Shown here piece by piece: positions 49,518 through 57,978 of a stretch of 64,000 bases of DNA. The stretch is from the NCBI RefSeq assembly GCF_002234595.1, contig NZ_NMUL01000005.1:248001-312000 (forward strand). The letters are read 5' to 3'. Made by a program: the position numbers and the translations under genes. This DNA comes from Amycolatopsis vastitatis. Lineage in GTDB: Bacteria; Actinomycetota; Actinomycetes; Mycobacteriales; Pseudonocardiaceae. The notes under the pieces are model-generated. The model was given only the letters and a program-made list of their open reading frames with translations. It was not told where the DNA came from and searched no databases. The number at the start of each line of letters is the position of its first letter. The stretch's first letter is position 1.

Positions 49518-50294
49518 ATGGGGAATCCGGGGGTGGCGGTGCTCTGGCGCGCCGCTTATTTGCGTGCGGTGCGGTCGGCGTTCGCCACGGTGCCGTTCTA
49601 CCGTGAGCGCTGGGCGCTCGACGGCCGCGAAGATCCGGTTCTGGTGCCCGGGCGCACCGGAACGGACGGCGGAGCCGCTCCGCTCGCCGAGGCCCTGCAC
49701 CAGGTCGTCGACCTGGTCCCGCTGGCGGGCGGCACCCAGCGGACCGAGCCTGGCCGCGGGCTCGGCCGGGTCCTTCGCACGGCGCGGAAACCCGAGCGTG
49801 GCAGCCTTGTCGTGCTTCTCGGACCGGACGGTCTGCGCCCGCCTGCCGACCTGCCGAAGGGCGTGCGCGGCTGTGTCACCGACCCGGACACGCCGTCCGC
49901 GGCGGTGCTCGGCGAGGTGACGGCCGTCCTGCGGCGAGGCCACCGCGTGCTCGCGGTCGGCGACGACAAGGCGCTCACCACGTTCACCGACGTGGTGCCC
50001 GACGACCTCGCGCACCGCGTCGAAGCCGTGCCGCACCGCGAACTGGACTCAGTGGACGCCGGCCCGTACGGCGTGCTGCACGACCCCGCGCTCGGCTACC
50101 TCGGCGCGCTCGGCAACTGCGGCCGGTGGCACCTCGACTGGCCGCACGTCTACGCGCGCCGAACGTCCGCCGGGCTCGCGTTCACGTTGCTGCGCCAGGA
50201 TTCCCCGCGGTTCGTGGACGTCGTCCCGGCCGGCGGCGTCCCCGGCGAAGTCGCGCCCTGCCCGCGGCACGGCACCCCGGTCGTGCTCATATGA
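49518..50294 (+). CDS. Unrecognised protein, first gene of the GNAT operon
   Basis: The 258-residue protein starts with LRAVRSAFATVPFYRERWAL, which resembles the N-terminal helix of PaaK/F390-synthetase-like adenylating enzymes (VPFYRER), but the AMP-binding motifs of that family are absent. The middle has GSLVVLLGPDGLRPPADLPK and SAAVLGEVTAVLRRGHRVLA, alternating strands and helices; the end (DSPRFVDVVPAGGVPGEVAP) is strand-rich. It could be a non-catalytic remnant or a new enzyme. The stop overlaps the first GNAT gene (ATGA). Confidence 0.65.
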   Translation: MGNPGVAVLWRAAYLRAVRSAFATVPFYRERWALDGREDPVLVPGRTGTDGGAAPLAEALHQVVDLVPLAGGTQRTEPGRGLGRVLRTARKPERGSLVVLLGPDGLRPPADLPKGVRGCVTDPDTPSAAVLGEVTAVLRRGHRVLAVGDDKALTTFTDVVPDDLAHRVEAVPHRELDSVDAGPYGVLHDPALGYLGALGNCGRWHLDWPHVYARRTSAGLAFTLLRQDSPRFVDVVPAGGVPGEVAPCPRHGTPVVLI

Positions 50295-51322
50295 AGTTCG
50301 CGTTCCACGATCCCCGCGTCGATCCGGCACCCGTGGGCTGGGCCGCGTTCTCCAGCGCCGCGCGGCTGCACCTGGTGTGGGACTACGAGCTGATGGGTCT
50401 CGAAGCCTGGGGTGCCCGCAACCCGCAGCTGCTGGTCGTCGCGGCCGAGGGTGACGAGCTCGTCGCCGGCCTGTCCGTCATGCTCTGCCGTCCCCGGCTC
50501 TCGCCGCGGTTCGCGCCCGCGCCGGGACGACGGCCGCTCGGGCCGCACTGGGCCGAGGTGTACCAGCCTTGGCTGAGCGGGTTCCCCGGGATCGTGTTCG
50601 CCCCCGGCTTCGCCGACCGGCTCGCGCTGGTGCGGGAGTTCGAACGGCAGCTGGGCCGCCACCTCGGGCCGGGCCTGCTCGGCGTGGTCTACCGCTCGAT
50701 CGGCGAGGACCTGGCCACCGGGATCGGCGGCCGCGGCCGTGTGGTGAAGCGCGTGGACCCGACGACCGTGCTGGAGAACCGGTTCGAGTCCGAAGAGGAC
50801 TGGTTCGCTTCCCTCCCGAGCGCCCGGCGGTCCGCGCTGCGGCGACGTCGACGGCGGATCGAGGAGAACCCCGACCTGGTGGTGCGGAGCGGCCCGGGCC
50901 GCGACGACGTCGACAGCGCCGTCGTGGCCGGGCTCATCCGAGAGCACCGCGCGCGCTACGGACCGCTGAAGATGGACACGCGCACGCTGCCGTCGGCGGG
51001 TTTCCTGCACCGGTTCCTCCGCCGGCCGGACGTGCACACCCTCACCTACGCCACCGCCGACGGCAGGCTGCTCGCGGTGAACACGCTGCTCGACCACCCG
51101 GACAGCCCAACGATGCAGCACTGGGCGGCGCTGCCCTTGCACGAGCGCGGCCCGCAGGGCCTGTACTTCGACTCCTACGTCCACGCGGTGCGGTTGCTCA
51201 CCGAGCGCGGGGCGAAGGAGCTGTCCGCCGGGCGCGGCATGGTCGAGCTCAAGGAGCAGCTGGGCTTCCGGACCCGCACCATCTACACGGCCGCGGTGCC
51301 CCGGCCGGTGCTGGGCCGATGA
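50291..51322 (+). CDS. GNAT/FemAB-like acyl- or aminoacyltransferase, paralogue 1
   Basis: The 343-residue protein consists of two GNAT-like halves, as in the BioF2/CelD-like Acetyltransf_6 and FemAB groups. Conserved pieces shared with the next two genes are HDPRVDPAPVGWAAF at the start, TVLENRFESEEDWFASLP, ARYGPLKMDTRTLP, LLDHPDSPTMQHWAALPL and GRGMVELKEQLGF. These enzymes transfer acyl or aminoacyl groups to amines or hydroxyls of surface polymers. Coupled to neighbours by 4-base overlaps. Confidence 0.75.
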   Translation: MKFAFHDPRVDPAPVGWAAFSSAARLHLVWDYELMGLEAWGARNPQLLVVAAEGDELVAGLSVMLCRPRLSPRFAPAPGRRPLGPHWAEVYQPWLSGFPGIVFAPGFADRLALVREFERQLGRHLGPGLLGVVYRSIGEDLATGIGGRGRVVKRVDPTTVLENRFESEEDWFASLPSARRSALRRRRRRIEENPDLVVRSGPGRDDVDSAVVAGLIREHRARYGPLKMDTRTLPSAGFLHRFLRRPDVHTLTYATADGRLLAVNTLLDHPDSPTMQHWAALPLHERGPQGLYFDSYVHAVRLLTERGAKELSAGRGMVELKEQLGFRTRTIYTAAVPRPVLGR

Positions 51323-52344
51323 CCTGGACCGTCCGGGTGCTCGATCCGCGCATGGATCCCGAGCCCGCCGGCTGGGCCGCGTTCCTCCGGGCGCAGCAGG
51401 CGCCGCTGATCTGGGACTACGGCCTCCTGCGCGCGGAGTCGGAACACTCCCGCAGCCCGGACCTGCTGACCGTGGTCACCGAAGGCGACACGCTGGTCGG
51501 TGCGGTGCTCGCCATGCTGTGCCGTCCGGGCGGGTGGCGCGGGCCCGCCCGGTGGGGGCCGCGCTGGCTGGAGGTGCGGCACGCCTGGGCGCCGTGCCAC
51601 CCGGCGTGGCTGTTCGCCGAAGAGCTGGACGCGGCCGCGTGCCGCGAAATCCTGCGGCGGTTCGAACGGGCGGCCTGCCGGTTCACCGGGCCCGGCTGCC
51701 TCGGCGTCGTGTACCGCGGGATCGCCCCGGACGCCGCGGGCCTGGTGTCCGGGCGGGGCAGGCAGGTCCGCGAAGTCCACCCGGACCTGGTGCTGGAGAA
51801 CACTTTCACCGAACTCGACGACTGGCTCGCGTCCCTGAGCAGGAAACGGCGGTCGAGCCTGCGCGGCCAGCTCCGCAAGATCGCCGCCGACCCCGGTGTG
51901 GTGGTCCGCGCCGGCCCCGCCCGCGACGACCTCGACCCGGCCGAGCTGGCGGCGATGCTGCGCGCCCACCGCGAAGCCAAGGGACCGTTGAAGTTCGACC
52001 CGCGCGGGCCGGTCGCCGCCGCCTACCTCGGTGAGCTCGTCCGCCGCCCGGACGTCGTCACCACGACCTACCACGACGCCCGGGGACGGCTGCTGGCCTT
52101 CACCAACCTGCTGGACCACCCCGTGATGCCGCTGCAGCAGCACTGGGCCGCGCTGCCCCTCGCGGAGGGACGGCCGAAGCACCTCTACTTCGGCATCATC
52201 GCGGGCGGGGTGCGGCACATGATCGAGCACAACCGGAAGTTCCTGTCGCTGGGCGGCGGAGTCGTCCCGCTCAAGGAGTCACTGGGGTTCACCCCGAGCC
52301 CGCTGCTCGGCGTGGTCGTGCCGAGGCCGGTGACGCGGTGGTGA
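51319..52344 (+). CDS. GNAT/FemAB-like transferase, paralogue 2
   Basis: The 341-residue protein parallels the preceding one along its whole length: LDPRMDPEPAGWAAFLRAQQ, LVLENTFTELDDWLASLSRK, EAKGPLKFDPRGP, LLDHPVMPLQQHWAALPLAE and GGVVPLKESLGF. The ATG overlaps the stop of paralogue 1. The basic LSRKRRSSLRGQLRKI segment is comparable to the helix that contacts the donor in this fold. Tandem duplication is clear. Confidence 0.75.
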   Translation: MTWTVRVLDPRMDPEPAGWAAFLRAQQAPLIWDYGLLRAESEHSRSPDLLTVVTEGDTLVGAVLAMLCRPGGWRGPARWGPRWLEVRHAWAPCHPAWLFAEELDAAACREILRRFERAACRFTGPGCLGVVYRGIAPDAAGLVSGRGRQVREVHPDLVLENTFTELDDWLASLSRKRRSSLRGQLRKIAADPGVVVRAGPARDDLDPAELAAMLRAHREAKGPLKFDPRGPVAAAYLGELVRRPDVVTTTYHDARGRLLAFTNLLDHPVMPLQQHWAALPLAEGRPKHLYFGIIAGGVRHMIEHNRKFLSLGGGVVPLKESLGFTPSPLLGVVVPRPVTRW

Positions 52345-53369
52345 TCGACGTCCTCGACCCGCGTCACGACGCGGAACCGGCGTACTGGACGGCGTTGCGG
52401 GAGCGGGCCGGGCTGCGCGCCGACTGGAGCTGGGAGGTCCTCGCCACCCAGGCGTGGGCCGCGCGGACCCCGCAGCCGGTCACCGTGTTCCGGGACGGCG
52501 GCGAACCGCGGGGCGTGGTCGGCGCCGCGTGGGTGACCGGCCGGACCCGCCGCCACCGGTTCGCGGGCACGGGCCGCGGCCGGCTCGGCGGGCTGGTCGT
52601 CCGGGCGCCCGGCGTCAGTTCCCTGCCCGGCTGGTGGTTCGCGGACGCCGGCACCGACGGCGGGCTGAGCCGTCTCCTCGAGTCGTACGTCCCGGCGATG
52701 CGGGCTGAGCTCGGGCCCGGGTTCCGCGCGATGCTGGTCCGCCAGCTCGGCGAGCCGGCGGCGGCAGGCGGCCGGGTGCGGCTGGTCCGGCGCACCGAGG
52801 ACGTCGCCGTGCTCGACGTCGCCCGGTTCGGCTCCCGCGACGACTGGATGCAGTCGCTGGCCAGGAAGCGGAAGCAGAACCTGCGGAAGATCTTCCGCAC
52901 CGTCGACGCCGACCCGTCGATCGCGGTGCGGCTCGTCCCGGGCAAGGAGGCCGACCCGGTCGCCGTCGCGGAGGTCCTGCGGTACAACGAACGCAAGCAC
53001 CGCGACGTGCCGATCGTCGCGCTGCCGCACTTCGTCGGCTACCTGACGGCCCTGCTGCGGCAGCCGGACGTCTCGGTGATCGAGTACCACGAAACGGCCA
53101 CCGGCAGGCTGCTGGCGGTGGGGAGCCTGCTCGACCACCCCGAGCTCCCGATCGCCCGGCACTGGGGAGCGGTGGAGCGCGAAGACGGCGGGCGGCCCAA
53201 CCTCTACTTCCACTTCTACGGCGAAGTGGTGCGATGGGCGCTGGCGAACGGACGGCCGTCGGTGCTGTTCGGCAAGGGCATGGCCGAGCTGAAGGCGACA
53301 CTCGGCGCCCGGCTCGTCCCGCAGTACGCCGCCGCCGTCCCAGTGCTAGCTTCGCGGCGTCACGCCTAG
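52341..53369 (+). CDS. GNAT/FemAB-like transferase, paralogue 3 (divergent)
   Basis: The 342-residue protein is the most diverged of the three: VLDPRHDAEPAYWTALRERA, MQSLARKRKQNLRKIFRTVD, HRDVPIVALPHFVGYL, LLDHPELPIARHWGAVERED and GKGMAELKATLGARL. The GTG at 52341 overlaps the upstream stop (GTGA); GTG 52338 is an alternative. It is the last gene of the operon. It may use a different acceptor from its two relatives. Confidence 0.74.
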   Translation: MIDVLDPRHDAEPAYWTALRERAGLRADWSWEVLATQAWAARTPQPVTVFRDGGEPRGVVGAAWVTGRTRRHRFAGTGRGRLGGLVVRAPGVSSLPGWWFADAGTDGGLSRLLESYVPAMRAELGPGFRAMLVRQLGEPAAAGGRVRLVRRTEDVAVLDVARFGSRDDWMQSLARKRKQNLRKIFRTVDADPSIAVRLVPGKEADPVAVAEVLRYNERKHRDVPIVALPHFVGYLTALLRQPDVSVIEYHETATGRLLAVGSLLDHPELPIARHWGAVEREDGGRPNLYFHFYGEVVRWALANGRPSVLFGKGMAELKATLGARLVPQYAAAVPVLASRRHA

Positions 53370-53385
53370 CAGCAGGAGCCCCGCC

Positions 53386-53571
53386 ATGCCGATGATCAGC
53401 GTTGCCATGTTCCCCGGCCGCACGCCCGCCCAGAAGAGCGCCCTGGTCCGGGAACTGACGGACGCGTTCATCCGCACCTGCGGCGGCAAGCCGGAAGGTG
53501 TCCAGGTGACGCTCGTCGAGGTCGGCGCGGACCACTGGGCCACCGGCGGCGTCCTGCACTCCGAGCGCTGA
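53386..53571 (+). CDS. 4-oxalocrotonate tautomerase family protein
   Basis: The 61-residue protein begins Met-Pro, giving the N-terminal catalytic proline of the family, then MISVAMFPGRTPAQKSALVR and VTLVEVGADHWATGG. Hexameric keto-enol tautomerases have this length. It follows the GNAT operon by 16 bases with AGCAGGAG as ribosome site, but is not evidently part of that pathway. Confidence 0.9.
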   Translation: MPMISVAMFPGRTPAQKSALVRELTDAFIRTCGGKPEGVQVTLVEVGADHWATGGVLHSER

Positions 53572-53608
53572 CCGCCGGGAGACCGGTCCGGCCTCCCGGC
53601 GGCGGGCG

Positions 53609-55459
53609 TCAGCGCAGGCCGAGGGCCCGGAGTGCGAAGTGGACCTCGATCGACGTCTGCTTGATCGTCTCGGCGATCACCAGCGAGCCGTGGCCGGCGT
53701 CGTAGCGGTAGAACTCGTGGTGCAGGTCGCGACCGCCGAGGCGGTCGAGGTAGTTCTCGATCTGCCGGATCGGGCAGCGCGGGTCGTTGTCGCCGGCCAG
53801 CACGAGCACCGGCGCCTTGACCGCGTCGACGTACGTGATCGGCGAGCATTCCCGGTACACCGCGGGCACGTCCTCCGGCGAGCCGCCGAAGAGCGCGCGG
53901 TCGAACGAGCGCAACTGCTCCATCTCGTCCTCGTACGCGGCGACGTAGTCCGCCACCGGCACCCCGGCGACGCCCGCCGCCCACCGCGACGGCTGCGTGC
54001 CGAGCGCGAGCAGGGACAGGTAGCCGCCCCACGAAGCGCCGTTCACGACGCACTTCGCCGGGTCGCTCAGTCCACTCTGGACGGCCCAGTCGTGGACCGC
54101 GGCGACGTCCTCCAGCTCGGTCAGGCCGGGACGGCCCTCGATGGCGTCGCGCCAGGCCGAGCCGTAGCCGGTCGAGCCGCGGTAGTTGACCTCGACCACG
54201 GCGAACCCGGCGTCGAGCCAGGTCGCGCGGTAGGCGGAGAAGCGGTCCTCGTCCGCCGCGTGCGGGCCGCCGTGCAGGGAGAACACCGTGGGCAACGGAC
54301 CGTCCGGCGCGCCCGAAGGCCGTGAGACGAGCGCGTGGATCCGCCCGCCGACGCCTTCGACGAACGCGTCGGTCACCGGCTCCGACCCCGGCGCCCGCTC
54401 ACCCGGCGGTTCGAGCAGCACCGAGTCGGTGCCGTCGTTGGTCCGTGCCCGCACCGCGGTCGGCTCCGCGGCGCTCGACCACGAGTACTCGACCGTCCCG
54501 TCGGGACGGACGCCAGCACCGCCGATCCGCCCGGCCGGAGTGTCTACTGAGGACAGTTCGGCCGTGTCGAGGTCGTAGCGGTACAACGAACTGCGGCCCT
54601 CGTGGAAGTGGACGACGAGCAGGGCGCGCGCGTCCGGGTACCAGCCCGCGACGACCTCGCCGGGCAGGTCCAGCTCGATCTCGGTCTCGGTGTCGGCCCG
54701 CACGTCCCAGACGAGCAGTTCCTCGCGGCCGCGGCGTTCGTGCAGCACCAGCAGCCGCCGGTCGCCGGGCAGCGGCGAGAACTCGAGGGCGGAGAGGCCC
54801 TTGCCTTCGCCGTCCCACTTTTCCGCGACGGTCCCGAACCCGTCGGTCGCGAGCACCCGCAGCGCGGGGTGCCGCGAGTCGCCGTGCTCGGAGTGGGAAA
54901 TGGCGACCAGGCTTTCGTCTCGGGAGAGCGAGGCGATACCGGCGTCGTCCGCGTGGCTGTAGAAGCGGTGCGTCTCGCCTCCGACGCGGGCGAACAGTTC
55001 GCTGCCGTCGTCGGTCGAGACGCCGACCGCGACGATCTTCGCGCCGATCTCGAGGCCGGCCGGGTAGCCGTCGTGGACGTCCGGGACGGCCTTCTCCGGC
55101 TCGCTGCCCTCGGTCGCGGCGAACGGCTCGCGGACCCAGGAGCCGAACTCGTCGCCGTCGGTGTCGTCGAACCACCAGATCCACTCGCCGTCGGGCGACG
55201 GCGTGGCGTGCAGGGTGCCGTTGGGCCGGTCGGTGACGCGGCGGTGCTCGTCCGTCGCTCGGTTCCAGGCGTAGACCTCCCAGACGCCGCTGGCGTTGGA
55301 GACGTAGACATTGGCTTCGGGGGCATCGCGGGCCCATTCGGGCACGGAGATGCGCGGGGCGTGGAAGCGGGCGCGCCAGCGGTTCTCGGCTTCGGCGTCG
55401 TCGAACAGCCGGTCCGGGACCACCGCGGGCGGATACTGCTTGGCTGACTGCGTGCTCAC
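53609..55459 (-). CDS. S9-family prolyl oligopeptidase-like peptidase
   Basis: The 616-residue protein has a beta-propeller domain (about 30-370, many repeated W/F-x-D strands) and a C-terminal alpha/beta hydrolase. Catalytic residues are visible: Ser in NGASWGGYLSL, Asp in AGDNDPRCP and His in YDAGHGS. These enzymes cleave short peptides after Pro or acyl-amino acids. There is no signal peptide, so it is cytoplasmic. Confidence 0.92.
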   Translation of the reverse strand: MSTQSAKQYPPAVVPDRLFDDAEAENRWRARFHAPRISVPEWARDAPEANVYVSNASGVWEVYAWNRATDEHRRVTDRPNGTLHATPSPDGEWIWWFDDTDGDEFGSWVREPFAATEGSEPEKAVPDVHDGYPAGLEIGAKIVAVGVSTDDGSELFARVGGETHRFYSHADDAGIASLSRDESLVAISHSEHGDSRHPALRVLATDGFGTVAEKWDGEGKGLSALEFSPLPGDRRLLVLHERRGREELLVWDVRADTETEIELDLPGEVVAGWYPDARALLVVHFHEGRSSLYRYDLDTAELSSVDTPAGRIGGAGVRPDGTVEYSWSSAAEPTAVRARTNDGTDSVLLEPPGERAPGSEPVTDAFVEGVGGRIHALVSRPSGAPDGPLPTVFSLHGGPHAADEDRFSAYRATWLDAGFAVVEVNYRGSTGYGSAWRDAIEGRPGLTELEDVAAVHDWAVQSGLSDPAKCVVNGASWGGYLSLLALGTQPSRWAAGVAGVPVADYVAAYEDEMEQLRSFDRALFGGSPEDVPAVYRECSPITYVDAVKAPVLVLAGDNDPRCPIRQIENYLDRLGGRDLHHEFYRYDAGHGSLVIAETIKQTSIEVHFALRALGLR

Positions 55460-55498
55460 CCCTCGATCCTGCCACCTTCTGGCCGTACTGTGTGCGGG

Positions 55499-56269
55499 GT
55501 GCTGGAGGGTTACGCGCCGGGCTACGGGCGAGACGCGGTTTCGATGATGGCCGCGCGCACGGCCGCGGAGCGCGCGACGTTCGCCCAGCCCCTGTTCCGG
55601 CCGGGCTCGTGGGTGGTCGACCTCGGCTGTGGTCCCGGCTCGATCACCCTGGGCCTGGCCGCCGAGTCACGGGTGGCCGGGATCGACCTCGACGCGGGCC
55701 AGGTGGCACTGGCCCGCGCGGCCGCCCGCCGCGCCGGAAGGTCCACAGTGGACTTCCTGGTGGCGTCGGCGTACGACCTGCCGTTCGCCGACGAGAGCGT
55801 CGACGTGGCGTTTTCCCACGCGTTGTTCGAACACCTTTCCCGTCCCGCGGAGGCGTTGGCGGAGCTGCGCCGGGTCCTGCGGCCGGGTGGCAGGCTGGCC
55901 TTGTCCACTTCGGACTGGAGCAAGGCACGGCTGAGGCCGAAGACGGCGAACGTCGACGCGGCCCTGCGCGGCCACTACCTGCTGCGCCGCCGTGCGGGCG
56001 GCGACCCGTTCGCGGGCCGTCACATCGCGGACGAGTGCGCACGAGCGGGTTTCACGGAGGTGGTTTCGCGTGCTCGGTACCGCGAGGACATGAGCTACCG
56101 GGACCTGGCGAAGTACGTGGAATCCCGCCTGGACGAGGCATTGACGGACCCGGACTTCGGCCGCGACCGCGACCAGCTGGCGAGCGCGGCCCGTTCGGCC
56201 CACGTGTGGACCCGCGGCGGCGACGGTGATTTCAGCCAGTGCTGGGTCGAGGTGACGGCGACCCGCTGA
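55499..56269 (+). CDS. SAM-dependent methyltransferase (class I)
   Basis: The 256-residue protein has the SAM motif VVDLGCGPGSITLGLAA at about 38-54, an acidic residue in GIDLDAGQVALAR and LPFADESVDVAFSHALFEHL before the motif LRRVLRPGGRLALS. This is the UbiE/Methyltransf_11 type. GTG 55499 is chosen; another GTG lies at 55490. Divergent from the S9 peptidase with 39 bases between. Substrate unknown. Confidence 0.88.
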   Translation: MLEGYAPGYGRDAVSMMAARTAAERATFAQPLFRPGSWVVDLGCGPGSITLGLAAESRVAGIDLDAGQVALARAAARRAGRSTVDFLVASAYDLPFADESVDVAFSHALFEHLSRPAEALAELRRVLRPGGRLALSTSDWSKARLRPKTANVDAALRGHYLLRRRAGGDPFAGRHIADECARAGFTEVVSRARYREDMSYRDLAKYVESRLDEALTDPDFGRDRDQLASAARSAHVWTRGGDGDFSQCWVEVTATR

Positions 56270-56276
56270 AACCAGA

Positions 56277-56304
56277 AGAGCCGGTGTCCGAAGACACCGG
56301 CTCT
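56277..56304. terminator. Terminator shared by methyltransferase and tRNA-Pro
   Basis: Perfect 12-base arms (56277-56288, 56293-56304) enclose the tetraloop CGAA. The hairpin lies 8 bases after the methyltransferase stop and 7 bases beyond the 3' end of the tRNA on the other strand, so it can serve both. Confidence 0.85.
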
Positions 56305-56310
56305 TACTCG

Positions 56311-56384
56311 TCGGGGTGGCGGGATTCGAACCCACGACCTCCTCGACCCGAACGAGGCACGCTACCAAGCTGCGCCACACCCCG
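56311..56384 (-). tRNA. tRNA-Pro (anticodon CGG)
   Basis: The 74-base sequence folds into a cloverleaf: acceptor CGGGGTG/CACCCCG, D-arm with AGCTTGGTAGC, anticodon arm CCTCG-TTCGGGT-CGAGG with anticodon CGG, and T-arm with GGTTCGAAT. It reads the Pro codon CCG, which is abundant here. The CCA end is not encoded. Confidence 0.95.
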
Positions 56385-56412
56385 AGGTACTGCTTAACGG
56401 GTCGTGAGAAGT

Positions 56413-57393
56413 CTAGCGGACGGTGTCGCGGGCTTTCCGGGGGGCCGACTTACGCGGTTCGTCGGACCCCGATCCGCGCGGGACCAGCGTCAACAGGCTC
56501 GCCTCGGGCGGGCAGGCGAACCGCGCCGGCGCCCACGGCGACGTCCCCAACCCCGCCGACACGTGCAGCCACATGTGCGCGCCCCACCGGGACGCGCCCC
56601 GCGCGCGGCTGCGGTCCAGCTCACAGTTGGTGACGATCGCGCCGTAGCCCGGGAGGCGGAGCTGGCCGCCGTGCGTGTGGCCCGCCAGCACCAGGTCGTA
56701 ACCGTCCGTGGCGAACGTGTCCAGCACCCGCGGCTCCGGCGAGTGCGTCACGCCGATGCGGACGGCCGCGCCGCTGTCGGCCGGGCCGGCGATGTCGGCG
56801 TAGCGGTCGCGGCGCAGGTGGGGGTCGTCGACGCCGGCCGCGAACACCGGCTGCCCGCCGACGTCGATCGTGCGCCGGACGTGCGTCAGGTCGGTCCAGC
56901 CGTGCTCGACGAACGCCGCGCGCAGGTCGCGCCACGGCAGCTGGACGCCGTGGATGCGCTTCTTCTTGCCCCGCGGCATCAGGTAGCGGGCCGGGTTCTT
57001 CGGCTTGGGCGCGTAGTAGTCGTTGCTGCCGAAGACGAACACCCCGGGCCGGTCGAGCAGCGGGCCCAGCGCGCGCAGCACGGCCGGGACGGCGCTCCGG
57101 TGCGAGAGGTTGTCGCCCGTGTTGACGACGAGGTCCGGGTTCAGCTCGTCGAGCGCGGCCACCCAGCGCTGCTTGCTGCGGTGGCCCGGCAGCATGTGCA
57201 GGTCCGAGACGTGCAGGATGGTGAACGGCCGCGACCCGGGCGCCAGCACCGGGAGTTCGGCGGTGCGGAGGGTCCAGTGGCGCCGTTCGATGCCGACGGC
57301 GTAACCGAGGGTCGCGGCGCCGAGCGCCAGCGTCCCCGCGGCGAGGCGCTTCGCGGTCGCCCCCGACGTGCTTGTGTTACTGAGCGTGCTCAC
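56413..57393 (-). CDS. Membrane-anchored metallophosphoesterase
   Basis: The 326-residue protein begins with a hydrophobic anchor ([18 protein letters not shown]) and then has the calcineurin-like motifs [11 protein letters not shown] (asp/his), VVNTGDN, GSNDYY (N of the usual GNH) and AGHTHGGQL. It would hydrolyse phosphate esters, possibly of lipids or nucleotides. In Mycobacterium tuberculosis the homologue (Rv3683) lies next to ponA2, as here. Confidence 0.9.
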   Translation of the reverse strand: MSTLSNTSTSGATAKRLAAGTLALGAATLGYAVGIERRHWTLRTAELPVLAPGSRPFTILHVSDLHMLPGHRSKQRWVAALDELNPDLVVNTGDNLSHRSAVPAVLRALGPLLDRPGVFVFGSNDYYAPKPKNPARYLMPRGKKKRIHGVQLPWRDLRAAFVEHGWTDLTHVRRTIDVGGQPVFAAGVDDPHLRRDRYADIAGPADSGAAVRIGVTHSPEPRVLDTFATDGYDLVLAGHTHGGQLRLPGYGAIVTNCELDRSRARGASRWGAHMWLHVSAGLGTSPWAPARFACPPEASLLTLVPRGSGSDEPRKSAPRKARDTVR

Positions 57394-57506
57394 GAAGTCC
57401 AGGATACGTGCTCAACGGTTGGGTGACTTCGCCCCCGTTCCGGGGAACCTCGCGCTTGGCATCTGCGTCGGCCCGATGCCGGGGTGTTTTCGGTTTGGGG
57501 AGAACG

Positions 57507-57929
57507 ATGGAGCAGTTCGGGCCGTACCGGATGCGGCTCGTCGAGGGCCGCGACCTCAAGGAGCTCCTGGCGGACGGGCCGCTCGACCCCGTGCGGGCCG
57601 CCAGGATCGTGGCCCAGGTCGCGGGCGCGCTCGACGCCGCCCACGCGGACGGCCTGGTGCACCGCGACGTCAAGCCGTCGAACGTGCTCGTCACGAGTGC
57701 CGGCTGTGACATCCGAGGCTTCGCCTCGGGCCGGGGCCGAGACGCGTCACCCGGTCGACGGCGAGTACCTGACGTGCTACCTCGGCGACCCGGCGATGCT
57801 CGTGTGGACGGACGAGCGGAACCTGATGGCGGGCCTGCTGAAGTCGGCGAAGGTGACCGACGCGACGAGCTGGAAGACCTCTACTACTGGTGGAACGAGC
57901 AGATCCTGTTCACCATGCCGGGCGGCTGA
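57507..57929 (+). pseudogene. Decayed Ser/Thr kinase gene fused to fragments of another gene
   Basis: The frame starts at ATG 57507 after GGGGAG with [20 protein letters not shown]. This joins the start of a kinase N-lobe directly to its later part, so about 60-80 residues of the glycine loop and lysine strand are missing. The catalytic-loop motif [14 protein letters not shown] follows at about 57655-57696. After about 57705 the kinase ends: DFG is absent. A different conserved-looking piece appears in another frame ([20 protein letters not shown], about 57748-57871) and continues in the first frame as [15 protein letters not shown]. It cannot be an active kinase. Confidence 0.8.
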
Positions 57930-57934
57930 CACGC

Positions 57935-57968
57935 CGAAGGCCCCCGCGCCGGAGCGCGAGGGCCTTCG
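57935..57968. terminator. Terminator between the kinase pseudogene and the PBP gene
   Basis: Arms 57935-57949 and 57954-57968 pair over 15 bases with one mismatch around CGGA. GAAGGCCC occurs again, as in the asd terminator. It lies beyond the stop of the convergent PBP gene. Confidence 0.8.
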
Positions 57969-57978
57969 AACGGGGAAC

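Noticed and set aside
49518..50294. Calling this gene a phenylacetate-CoA ligase
   Set aside because: Only the short VPFYRER motif matches; adenylation motifs and length do not.
57507..57929. A functional Ser/Thr kinase
   Set aside because: Glycine loop, ATP-binding Lys and DFG are missing and the frame changes.
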